From an uncultured Prevotella sp. (GTDB taxonomy: Bacteria > Bacteroidota > Bacteroidia > Bacteroidales > Bacteroidaceae), in the NCBI GenBank assembly GCA_900315835.1, contig ONAR01000018.1, positions 1-49,444 of the forward strand: a stretch of 49,444 bases of DNA, written 5' to 3'. How positions within the stretch are numbered: the first letter of the stretch is position 1; each line of letters opens with the position of its first letter. The notes below the pieces were generated by a model. That model did no database searches. It saw only the letters and a program-made list of their open reading frames with translations, and was not told the DNA's origin. Position numbers and translations under genes: made by a program. Below, one piece after another: positions 6,231 through 14,452 of this stretch.

Positions 6231-8044
6231 AATACGTCAACATGTACCGATCTATCTTAACATTGCTCTTTCTTGGCATTGCCCTTATGCCCGTTGTGGC
6301 TGACGACAACGATGTGGTTATCAGCGAGGCCACTGACAACTACCGTGTTACTCTTCGCGATGGCAGGCCCGTGGTGGTGAACACTGCCGAGGTGACCTAT
6401 CAGCTTAACAGTACGATAGGGCAGACCATACAGCCGGCGGTCTATTACGGCGATTTTATCTCGCTCAACAAGGCCGACTGCTCCCGTGCCACGGCCGCAT
6501 ACAAGACGGCCACGCCCGAAAACGTGTTCTACGATGATACGAAGGTGTGCTTCTTCACCACGACACTTGACCGCAAGCACAAGGAGGCCAAGTTCAGTTA
6601 TACGCGCACGTTCAGCGATGCCCGTTATTGGGCGCGCGTCTATTTTTCCGACGACTATTTCATACAGCACAAGCGGGTCACCGTGACGCTGCCTAAGTCG
6701 CTGTCCGGCTGGCGCATCGTTCCCCGCAACTGTGGCAGCAATATCCAGTTCACCAAAAGCGCCACGGCATCAGACTCGGTGTTCACGTTTACCATTGACA
6801 GTCTGCCACCCCTGACCGACGATGACAATCAGCCGCCCCTGAGTGCCGTGCAGCCCCATTTCATTGTCGTGGGGCCCTTTGCCAATGTCGACTCCCTCTA
6901 CCGCTGGACGTGCCGCATGCAGCAGGTTGACTGCTCGCTGCCCGGCCAGAGCCAGCTTCTCGGCACCATCACGAAAGGCTGCCAGACGCCGGAGCAGAAG
7001 CTCAGCGCCATCTACGGCTGGGTGCAGCGCAACATCCGCTATGTGGCTTACGAGGCCGGTGTGTCGGGCCATCGTCCCGACCGTCCCGCCGAGGTGCTGC
7101 GCAAACGCTATGGCGACTGCAAGGGCATGGCGCTGTTGCTCCGTACCCTGCTCAGGGCTGAGGGCTTTGACGCGCGGTTGGCCGAAATCGGCACGCGCGA
7201 CAACGTCACCATCCGCATGAGCGACTTCCCCTGTCTGGCGGCTTCCAACCATGTCATCTGTGCCGTCATGCTCAAGGGCCGCACCTACTGGCTCGATGCC
7301 ACGGTCAATTATACACCCTACAACTATATACCCCAGCACATACAGGGACAGCAGGCGTTGGTGGAGAATGGCGACAGCTACCTGCTTGAGGATGTTCCCA
7401 CATTGCCCGCATCATCGTCGGTTGACCGCCTTTCCTATCATTACAGTCTCGCAGCTGACGGCTCGCTCAAGGGCACGGCTGAATACCGCGTGTCGGGCGA
7501 CATGAAAGAGTATATGTTCAGCGTGCTGAGCCGGTTGAAGCACAAGGAGCAGAACGAGTTCTTAGCCGACAACCTCAACAACGATGACCACAGCAATGCG
7601 GTCAGCGACGTGGTGTTCGGCGGCGAGCACCCCGAACAGGAATGGGCCACCTTCTCCGGCAAAGTAACCAACAGCCATGCGGTACAGCGGCTTGATGGTG
7701 ACACCTATATCGAGCTCAATCCGCACAACAACTATTTCACCATGCGCATCGACACCACCGGCCGCAAGCAGGACTTCATGCTGCCGCTCTATTGCAACAT
7801 TGAGCGTGAGGTCGTCGTGTCGCTCCCCACCGGCAGCAAGGTCACCTTCCTGCCCAAACCCTTTACCGCCACGCTGCCGCAAGGCACGCTGAGCTGCACG
7901 TTCCGCCAGGGCAAGGGCAGCGTCATCTTCGTCCAGCAGATGCACATCACCAACCGCCGCATAGCCCTCACCGACATTCCGTCGTGGAACAAGGCTATCG
8001 ACCAATGGACGGAGGCCTGCAACCAACAAGTCATCATACACTAA
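6227..8044 (+). CDS. Secreted transglutaminase-like protein with intact catalytic triad
   Basis: Encodes 605 residues. It begins with a signal peptide (MKYVNMYRSILTLLFLGIAL, cleavage near VVA-DD). A beta-rich DUF3857-like N-terminal half leads to a transglutaminase/protease core at about 265-375. The triad is Cys298 in YGDCKGMA, His342 in NHVICAV and Asp357 in YWLDAT. The C-terminal 200 residues are beta-rich. Known members of this fold in Bacteroidetes are secreted or periplasmic cysteine hydrolases or crosslinking enzymes of mostly unknown substrate. It starts inside the helicase stop codon and is followed 7 bp later by a homologue. Confidence 0.85.
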   Translation: MKYVNMYRSILTLLFLGIALMPVVADDNDVVISEATDNYRVTLRDGRPVVVNTAEVTYQLNSTIGQTIQPAVYYGDFISLNKADCSRATAAYKTATPENVFYDDTKVCFFTTTLDRKHKEAKFSYTRTFSDARYWARVYFSDDYFIQHKRVTVTLPKSLSGWRIVPRNCGSNIQFTKSATASDSVFTFTIDSLPPLTDDDNQPPLSAVQPHFIVVGPFANVDSLYRWTCRMQQVDCSLPGQSQLLGTITKGCQTPEQKLSAIYGWVQRNIRYVAYEAGVSGHRPDRPAEVLRKRYGDCKGMALLLRTLLRAEGFDARLAEIGTRDNVTIRMSDFPCLAASNHVICAVMLKGRTYWLDATVNYTPYNYIPQHIQGQQALVENGDSYLLEDVPTLPASSSVDRLSYHYSLAADGSLKGTAEYRVSGDMKEYMFSVLSRLKHKEQNEFLADNLNNDDHSNAVSDVVFGGEHPEQEWATFSGKVTNSHAVQRLDGDTYIELNPHNNYFTMRIDTTGRKQDFMLPLYCNIEREVVVSLPTGSKVTFLPKPFTATLPQGTLSCTFRQGKGSVIFVQQMHITNRRIALTDIPSWNKAIDQWTEACNQQVIIH

Positions 8045-8051
8045 TATCAAT

Positions 8052-10214
8052 ATGAAAAAAATCCTGACCCTAATCATCGCCTTGTGTTGTGCCATCAACC
8101 TCATGGCCTTTGATGAAGAAGACTATCGCGCCTATGCTGCAAGCATGCGCGAGCAGGTGTGGAAGAAGACCGCCCTGCCGGAGTTTGACAATCACCGCTG
8201 CCCGCCGTCCATGAAGAAGGAGTCGGCGGTCATCCTGGCCTCCTACGACGAGGTGACCATTGACCAGCGCAAACGGTTGCGCGGCAATGCCATCAACCTG
8301 ACGCTCTACAACGTGCGCCAGCTCACTTGCAACCACATCAAGCGCCGCATGGTTGCCATCAACGACAAGCAGGCGCTGGAGCGGTTCTCGCAGTTCGACT
8401 ACCAGGCCTTTAAGAAAGACCACACCTACGGCATAGGCGACGATGTGAGCTGCATGGCACTCGGCGTGCGCGTCATCAAGCCCGACGGCACCGTCAGAGA
8501 GGTAAGTACCGACGAGTTTGTGCAGAATGCCGAGGGCAAGAAAGGGCAGGTCAAGCGCGAGAAGCTCACCGTGCCGGGCCTGCAGGTGGGCGACGTCATC
8601 GACTATTTCATGGCCACCATGCTGCAGGTGCGCGAGGAGAATATCCCCCCGATGCGCATCTCCTACATCAACGACTACCCCACCCTGTCTTTCCGCGTGC
8701 ATATTGTCGCCGACAAGGACCTCACCACGCAGTACCGCACACTCAACGGGGCTCCCGATTTCAAAGCATCGACCGACGGCGAGGGCAACGTGGTGCTGGA
8801 CGCCAAAGCGGACAATATCACCAAGACCGAGCCTGACCTTTGGTACAATACCACACGCCAGACGCCTACCGCCATCGTCTGCGTAACCAGCAAGAAAATC
8901 AAGTCTGAGTGGGTGCCGAATAGCGTTAAGGACAAGGGGCTGCAGGCCAATCCCGATGCCGCTGTCATCGTAAAGGACGGCTGGGACTACTGGAGTGCCA
9001 TTTCCTCGGCGCACTCAGTGATGTACACCAAGCAGGATTTGGGCAAGCAGTGCCGCAAGCTCAAGTCGCTCACCACCGATGTGCAGAAGGCTGACTTCCT
9101 CTATCTGGGCAGCATGCAGAACCACATGGCTGTATCTGATTTTAAACACGAATACAACAGCGAGGAGTTCTTCATCGAGGAGCTTGCCCGCATGTTCCGA
9201 CAGAACAAGATACCTTTCAGCTGCATCCTCACTACATCGGCCGACGATGAGCCCATCGACCAGCTTATCAGCTACAGAAACACCCACTGGCTGCTGAAAG
9301 TGGGCGACCGTTTCTATGCCTACAACAAGGGACCCATGGGCCCGGACTATATACCCTCTTATCTGCAGGGGCAGAAAGCCATGATCATGGCCGACTGCAA
9401 GAATCTCGACCAGGAGACGCAGGCCGTCACGCTGCCCGAATACCCTGTGTCGGACAACACCGACTCCATCACCGTCAATGTCGCGTGGGACGGCACCTCG
9501 GCTAAGATAAACCGCAAGGAGCGCCTCCGGGGAGCTGCGAAAGAAAATAGCAGTTTCTATCTGCCCACTACGCAGCAGTTGACCAATGCCTATGCCGACA
9601 ATATGGCGTATGCCATGTACCGCTATGGCGACAAGTGGGGCAAGAAGGACAAGCAGTCATTGCCAGAGGTTATCCAAAAGCAGAAGGAAACCCAAAAGCA
9701 GAACTTCAACAAAGAGGTGAAGAATTATCTTGACGAGGATCCGCAGTCGGTTGACAGTTTTGCCATAGGCAGCTTAGGGCTTACCGATGCGCGCGCGCCT
9801 TTCTGCTACAACGTGAGCTATACGCAGAGCGGACTGATGAAAAAGGCCGGTCCCAACCTCATCTTGTCTGTCGGCAGACTGATTGGCGACCAGCTCAAGG
9901 TGGAGGGACGTGAGCGCGAGCGCACGGTTGACGCCTGGCGTTCGTCTGCCGTAAGCTCTCACTGGGACATCACCGTCAATCTACCCGAGGGCTATAAGGT
10001 TTCAAGCCAGAGCCTCGCTACGCTCAATACAAGCCTCGACAATGCCGTGGCCGGATTCATGGCGAAGGCCACCACGCAGGACGGCAAGCTCCGCCTCGTC
10101 GTAGACAAGGTCTACAAGACCCGCATCACTCCCACAGCCAACTGGGCGCAATTGCTCAAGGTCCTTGACATGGCCTACGACTTTACCCAGAAACAGATTG
10201 TGGTGAAGAAATAA
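8052..10214 (+). CDS. Secreted DUF3857/transglutaminase-fold protein, catalytic Cys missing
   Basis: Encodes 720 residues with signal peptide MKKILTLIIALCCAINLMAF. The DUF3857-type N-terminal domain contains the typical DGTVREVSTDEF and PGLQVGDVIDYF stretches. It is followed by a transglutaminase-like region around residues 375-450. Compared with the protein just upstream, that region keeps a downstream landmark (YIPSYLQGQKAMI against YIPQHIQGQQALV) and the His (NTHWLLKV). The GDC motif is replaced by NSEEFF, and the triad Asp falls on an YNK sequence. It is therefore probably a non-catalytic partner. The gap of 7 bp to the previous gene indicates one operon. The exact ligand or partner is unknown. 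Confidence 0.8.
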   Translation: MKKILTLIIALCCAINLMAFDEEDYRAYAASMREQVWKKTALPEFDNHRCPPSMKKESAVILASYDEVTIDQRKRLRGNAINLTLYNVRQLTCNHIKRRMVAINDKQALERFSQFDYQAFKKDHTYGIGDDVSCMALGVRVIKPDGTVREVSTDEFVQNAEGKKGQVKREKLTVPGLQVGDVIDYFMATMLQVREENIPPMRISYINDYPTLSFRVHIVADKDLTTQYRTLNGAPDFKASTDGEGNVVLDAKADNITKTEPDLWYNTTRQTPTAIVCVTSKKIKSEWVPNSVKDKGLQANPDAAVIVKDGWDYWSAISSAHSVMYTKQDLGKQCRKLKSLTTDVQKADFLYLGSMQNHMAVSDFKHEYNSEEFFIEELARMFRQNKIPFSCILTTSADDEPIDQLISYRNTHWLLKVGDRFYAYNKGPMGPDYIPSYLQGQKAMIMADCKNLDQETQAVTLPEYPVSDNTDSITVNVAWDGTSAKINRKERLRGAAKENSSFYLPTTQQLTNAYADNMAYAMYRYGDKWGKKDKQSLPEVIQKQKETQKQNFNKEVKNYLDEDPQSVDSFAIGSLGLTDARAPFCYNVSYTQSGLMKKAGPNLILSVGRLIGDQLKVEGRERERTVDAWRSSAVSSHWDITVNLPEGYKVSSQSLATLNTSLDNAVAGFMAKATTQDGKLRLVVDKVYKTRITPTANWAQLLKVLDMAYDFTQKQIVVKK

Positions 10215-10227
10215 CGGAAGCCCCACC

Positions 10228-10251
10228 CCCTGGCTCGCATGCGAGCCAGGG
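10228..10251. repeat. 24-bp perfect palindrome in the 3' flank of the operon
   Basis: CCCTGGCTCGCA followed directly by its reverse complement, 14 nt after the stop codon. A smaller CTCCCC-N5-GGGGAG hairpin follows at about 10254-10270. No T-tract follows either, so intrinsic termination is possible but not certain. Confidence 0.7.
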
Positions 10252-10295
10252 ACCTCCCCCAAATGGGGAGAGCAAAGTGGATAAGCCTTCGGTGA

Positions 10296-10415
10296 CACTG
10301 CAGGGGCCGGTCTTGTGCCGGCCCTCAACAAGGTTCGACCTTATTTATCGTTTGGGATGTTTTTCATCGGTTGGGTCATTATTTAAGGGCCGGCACAAGA
10401 CCGGCCCCTGCAGTG
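10296..10415. repeat. BIME-like pair of REP palindromes
   Basis: A 30-nt segment at 10296-10325 (CACTGCAGGGGCCGG, then TCTTGTGCCGGCCCT) is repeated exactly as its reverse complement at 10386-10415. The loop is a 60-nt AT-rich segment. Each arm has its own GGCCGG-N6-GCCGGCC hairpin. It sits between the convergent 3' ends of the transglutaminase operon and greA and may help terminate both transcripts. Confidence 0.88.
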
Positions 10416-10439
10416 CCACCATAATCCATCGTCGCTTTT

Positions 10440-10901
10440 CTATGCAATTCTGTCGATGCGCAGCCGCATCAATCCGGCCGGCACCCGCACCTCGATGACA
10501 TCACCCTCGCGGTGGCCCTTCAGCGCCTGGCCGATGGGAGACTTTATCGAGATCTTGCCCTCCCTCACATTGGCCTCGTGGGGACTGGCCAGGGTAAAGG
10601 TCATCTCTTTGCTGGTGGCCAGATTGGTCACATGCACCGTACTGAGCAGCTGTATGCCGTCGGCACTAATCTTTGCCGGATCCAGGACACGCGCATGCGC
10701 CAGCACATTCTGCTTGAACCGGATGCGGCCCAACAGGCGCGACTGCTCACGCTTGGCGGCACGATACTCGAAATTCTCGCTCAAATCGCCCTTGTCGCGG
10801 GCCTCAGATATGGCATCGATGACCCGCGGCAACTCCACTTTCACCAGTTGATTGAGTTCGGCCACGAGCTTGTCGTAGCCCTCTTGCGACATAAATTCCA
10901 T
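10440..10901 (-). CDS. greA: Transcription elongation factor GreA
   Basis: Encodes 153 residues. The N-terminal coiled coil carries the tip motif DKGDLSENFEYRAAK, with the acidic residues that enter the RNA polymerase secondary channel and stimulate cleavage of backtracked RNA. The C-terminal FKBP-like domain is seen as SPIGQALKGHREGDVIEVRVP. Length and motifs match GreA; GreB is less likely from the overall pattern. It is a single-gene transcription unit with its own well-formed promoter (10923-10953) and a leader of about 15-20 nt. Confidence 0.93.
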   Translation of the reverse strand: MEFMSQEGYDKLVAELNQLVKVELPRVIDAISEARDKGDLSENFEYRAAKREQSRLLGRIRFKQNVLAHARVLDPAKISADGIQLLSTVHVTNLATSKEMTFTLASPHEANVREGKISIKSPIGQALKGHREGDVIEVRVPAGLMRLRIDRIA

Positions 10902-10922
10902 GTGAAAACCAAATTAGGACTG

Positions 10923-10953
10923 CAAAGTTACCGCTTTTTCCGTCGGGCGCAAA
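10923..10953 (-). promoter_or_regulatory. greA promoter
   Basis: Minus strand: -33 TTTG (10950-10953) and -7 TAACTTTG (10923-10930), spaced by 19 nt. This is a full consensus promoter. It lies within the DHH-like remnant frame on the opposite strand. Confidence 0.75.
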
Positions 10954-11152
10954 GGCTGAGGGGCCACAATTTTGCAAGACGGGCATCCGCTCGCCACGCA
11001 ATTACGACTGCGTGAAGATTGCGCGGGCACTGGATGCCAACGGCGGCGGTCATGTCTATGCGGCAAGTGGCACGCTCTACACCGACCGGAAGGAAGCGGT
11101 GGAGCAAGCCATCCGGTCGATTCTCAATCATCGAGACGGCTTCGTTTTGTAG
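10949..11152 (+). pseudogene. Remnant of a DHH-family phosphoesterase C-terminus (DHHA1)
   Basis: An open frame without a start codon runs to the TAG at 11150-11152. It reads in part KTGIRSPRNYDCVKIARALD then ANGGGHVYAASGTLYTDRKEA. The combination I-R-S, D-x-x-x-I-A-x-x-L and GGGH-x-x-AA-G is the DHHA1 substrate-binding signature of DHH nucleases and phosphoesterases. The catalytic DHH domain is absent: the sequence upstream is the greA promoter and gene. An 8-bp hairpin (11158-11178) after the stop could be its old terminator. I see it as a decayed 3' fragment left after a rearrangement. Family assignment is by eye. Confidence 0.55.
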
Positions 11153-11335
11153 TCAAGTTCACTTTGCTTAAAAGTGAAGCGAGAAGAGCTATAAAGTGGT
11201 ACATTTGGATTAGATGTTTTTTGATATTGCAAAAGTAAGGGATTTATAGTATTTGGATGAGGCATTCCGGGCAAGTTTGTCCAAAACGTGATAGTATTTG
11301 TCCGATTTGTTAATGCCGTCATCCCCCATTCTGCC

Positions 11336-11343
11336 TAACTTTG
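11336..11343 (+). promoter_or_regulatory. -7 box of the susC-like operon
   Basis: TAACTTTG, 50 nt before the ATG at 11394. The nearest TTTG (11306-11309) is 26 nt away, longer than the usual 19-21. This would fit a regulated promoter needing an activator such as the AraC-type regulator downstream. Confidence 0.55.
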
Positions 11344-11393
11344 CAAGCGAAAACCGGACCATATTAGAAATCTATATAATCAATCCAAATTGT

Positions 11394-14300
11394 ATGACTA
11401 ACAAATTATCAAATCTTGTCAATCCCAAGTTGTTGTTGATGGGGATGACGATGGCCGCACTGCTTACGCCGACTCAGCTCCTTGCTCAGAGTCAGAAGAC
11501 GGTGACGGGTACCGTGCTTGACGAAAATGGTGAGCCACTGGTGGGCGCTACGGTGAAGGTGCCTGGTACATCCAAGGGCGCCGTCACCGACCTCGACGGT
11601 CATTTCTCGGTCAGTGTGCCTTCCAATGTGGGGCAGGTCAATGTGTCTTACCTCGGCTACAAGGCTTATGTAGCCAAGGTGGGCTCCGGAACCGTCACTG
11701 TTCGCCTGGTCCCCGACAACAAAAGCATCAATGAAGTCGTGGTGGTGGGCTACGGCACGCAGAAGAAAGCCAACCTCACGGGGTCTGTCGCATCGGTGTC
11801 GAGCAAAGACATCAGCTCCATTCCCGTGGCCAATACGGCAACCTTGCTTCAGGGTCGTTTGCCAGGCGTGGCGCTTACGAGCAATGGCGGTCAGGCCGGT
11901 GCCGACTCGCCGGAGATTAGAATCCGCGGTGTGGGTACGTTCGGCAACAACAATCCCATGCTGCTCATCGATGGTGTTGAGGCTCCCATCGGACAGTTGG
12001 CCGAGCTGGCTCCCGGTGACATCGATAATATCTCAGTTCTTAAGGATGCCGCATCAGCTGCCATCTATGGTGTGCGTGCCGCCAATGGCGTCATCCTCGT
12101 CACCACGAAGCAGGGTGGCGAGACGGCTCCGCGCATCAGCTATAACGGCAGTTTCTCCATACAGTCGGCAACCGTCAAGCCCAAATACGTCAATTCCTAT
12201 GAGTGGGCTAAGATGTATAATGAGTCCAACAATACGCAGACCTACACCCAGGAGATGCTCGAGAAGCTGCGCAATGGATCCGACCCCGACCATTTTGCCA
12301 ACACCGACTGGTGGGATGCCCTTTTCCGCACCGCTCCCATGACGCAGCACAGTCTGTCGGTCAGCGGCGGCAGCAAGAAGGCCCATTACATGATGTCGAT
12401 AGGTTATCTGAAGCAGGATGGCATCATGGAGCATACGGGCTATGAGCGCTTCAACTTCCGCTCGAATACCGATGCCGAGCTCGGACGCGTCAAGATTGGC
12501 CTCAATCTCTCGGGTTCAAAAGAGAATATCACGGCCAATGGCGGCATGGGTGGCGACAACGGACTGATGCGATCGCTCACCTGGTTTACCCGCCCCACGG
12601 TGCCGGTGATGTATTCCAATGGACACTACGGCAACCAGGATGGCTCCGACATCAGTTTCTCCAAGTTCAAGAACCCCATCGAGATGATGTCGCAGGTGCA
12701 CAACAAGCAAAACGGCTGGCGCTTCGACGGCAATGTCTATGGCGAGGTCAATCTTTTTAAGGGCTTGAAATTCCGCAGCAGTCTGGCCTACAAACTCTAC
12801 ATCTACGACGCCTCATGGTACAACAAGCGTTCGCGTAAGTACAACGCCGAGGGTGACCTTATCTATAAGAGCGACGACAACTCGCTCACGGCCAACCACA
12901 AGATTGACTACGGCTATCTCAACGAGAACATCCTGACCTATGACCAGCGTTTCGGTCTCCATCATGTCAATGCACTGTTCGGCCACTCCATTCAGGAAAA
13001 CCACGATGGTGCCATCAACGGCAGCAAGCAGGGCTTTGCCACCGACAACCTCTATCAGCTCGACGCCGGCACCCGCAATCCGCAAGCCTGGGGCAATGCC
13101 ACTGAATACTCGCTGCAGTCGTTCTTCGGCCGCGTTGGTTACAACTACGACGACCGCTACCTGGCTGAGTTCAACATCCGCCACGACGGTTCCTCCCGCA
13201 TGCCAAAGTCGCATCGCTATGCCACATTCCCCTCATTCTCTGCTGGCTGGATTATCACCAACGAGAAGTTCTTCCCCGAGAACAAGGTGGTGAACTACTT
13301 GAAGCTGCGTGCATCGTGGGGAAAGTTGGGTAACCAGGAGATTGGCGACTACGCCTACGAGCCCACGATGGCAGCCAACTACAACTACTATTTTGGCAAC
13401 ACTTCTTCCATTGGTATGGCGGAGAATATGGTGGCCAACAGCGACATCCGCTGGGAAACCACCACGATGACCGACATCGGCCTCGACGCCGCCTTCTGGG
13501 GCAGCCGCATCTCGTTGACGTTTGACTACTATAACAAGCTGACCTCAGATATTCTGATGCAGCTCACCATGCCCACCACCTTCCTCGGTTCGCTTGCCGC
13601 ACCTACGCAGAACGCCGGAAAGGTGAGAAACCGCGGTATTGAGCTCTCGGCCAACTATCAGGACCACGCCGGTGACTTCACATGGCAGGTGGGTGGCAGT
13701 CTGTCAACCGTGCAGAACCGCATCATCGACAACCACGGCATCGACAACATCTCCGGCAACACCATCAACCGTGAGGGTAACCCCATCGGATCGTATTATG
13801 GTCTGCGCGCCATCGGCATCTACCGCACCGAAGACGACCTGAAGCGCACCAACTCGAAGGGCGACATCATCAAGCCCAACGGCCTCGACCCGCAGCTCGG
13901 CGACATCATGTACGACGATGTCAATGACGACGGAAAGATTGATGACGGCGACCGCGTAATCATCGGCAATCCGTTCCCCAAGCTCACCTATTCCATCAAT
14001 GCCGCCATGTCGTGGCGTCATCTCGACTTCTCGATGCTCTGGCAGGGCGTGAGCGGTGTCGACCGCTTCAACTGGGAGCAGGCCACCATCACCAATGGCG
14101 GCAACATGACCACCCGCTGGCTCGACCGTTGGAGTGTTGACAATCCCAATGGCAGCATGCCACGGCTGGGCAACAACTTCAACGAGCGCTATTCCACCTT
14201 CTGGCTCGACGACGCCAGCTACCTGCGACTGAAGAACATCGAATTGGGCTACACCTTCGATCTGCCGCTGCTCCGTCAGGCCGGCATCCGTCAGGCACGC

Positions 14301-14438
14301 GTCTACTGCCAGGCCACCAACCTGCTCACCCTCACCTCGCTCGACAACAAAGACCCCGAGAAGGCAAGCGGCGACATGCGTGGCGACATGCACCCCAACA
14401 CCAAGTCCATCTCCTTCGGTGTGAACATTAACTTCTAA
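11394..14438 (+). CDS. SusC/RagA-family TonB-dependent outer-membrane transporter
   Basis: Encodes 1014 residues. It has a signal peptide (about 1-32, ending LLAQS), a carboxypeptidase-D-like regulatory domain (about 35-115, beginning VTGTVLDENGEPLVGATVKV), a TonB-box-like stretch EVVVVGYGTQKK, and the plug with LQGRLPGVAL, IRIRGVGTFGNNNPMLLIDG and DAASAAIYGVRAANGVILVT. A 22-strand barrel ends with aromatic-terminated SFGVNINF. No STN domain is present, so it is not a FecA-type signalling receptor. It forms a bed-bin transporter with the SusD-like lipoprotein 14 bp downstream, importing oligosaccharides. The ATG at 11394 is chosen because the promoter lies over earlier codons of the same open frame. 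The substrate is inferred from the linked GH16 as a beta-glucan. Confidence 0.95.
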   Translation: MTNKLSNLVNPKLLLMGMTMAALLTPTQLLAQSQKTVTGTVLDENGEPLVGATVKVPGTSKGAVTDLDGHFSVSVPSNVGQVNVSYLGYKAYVAKVGSGTVTVRLVPDNKSINEVVVVGYGTQKKANLTGSVASVSSKDISSIPVANTATLLQGRLPGVALTSNGGQAGADSPEIRIRGVGTFGNNNPMLLIDGVEAPIGQLAELAPGDIDNISVLKDAASAAIYGVRAANGVILVTTKQGGETAPRISYNGSFSIQSATVKPKYVNSYEWAKMYNESNNTQTYTQEMLEKLRNGSDPDHFANTDWWDALFRTAPMTQHSLSVSGGSKKAHYMMSIGYLKQDGIMEHTGYERFNFRSNTDAELGRVKIGLNLSGSKENITANGGMGGDNGLMRSLTWFTRPTVPVMYSNGHYGNQDGSDISFSKFKNPIEMMSQVHNKQNGWRFDGNVYGEVNLFKGLKFRSSLAYKLYIYDASWYNKRSRKYNAEGDLIYKSDDNSLTANHKIDYGYLNENILTYDQRFGLHHVNALFGHSIQENHDGAINGSKQGFATDNLYQLDAGTRNPQAWGNATEYSLQSFFGRVGYNYDDRYLAEFNIRHDGSSRMPKSHRYATFPSFSAGWIITNEKFFPENKVVNYLKLRASWGKLGNQEIGDYAYEPTMAANYNYYFGNTSSIGMAENMVANSDIRWETTTMTDIGLDAAFWGSRISLTFDYYNKLTSDILMQLTMPTTFLGSLAAPTQNAGKVRNRGIELSANYQDHAGDFTWQVGGSLSTVQNRIIDNHGIDNISGNTINREGNPIGSYYGLRAIGIYRTEDDLKRTNSKGDIIKPNGLDPQLGDIMYDDVNDDGKIDDGDRVIIGNPFPKLTYSINAAMSWRHLDFSMLWQGVSGVDRFNWEQATITNGGNMTTRWLDRWSVDNPNGSMPRLGNNFNERYSTFWLDDASYLRLKNIELGYTFDLPLLRQAGIRQARVYCQATNLLTLTSLDNKDPEKASGDMRGDMHPNTKSISFGVNINF

Positions 14439-14452
14439 ATTCTTCGACAACA

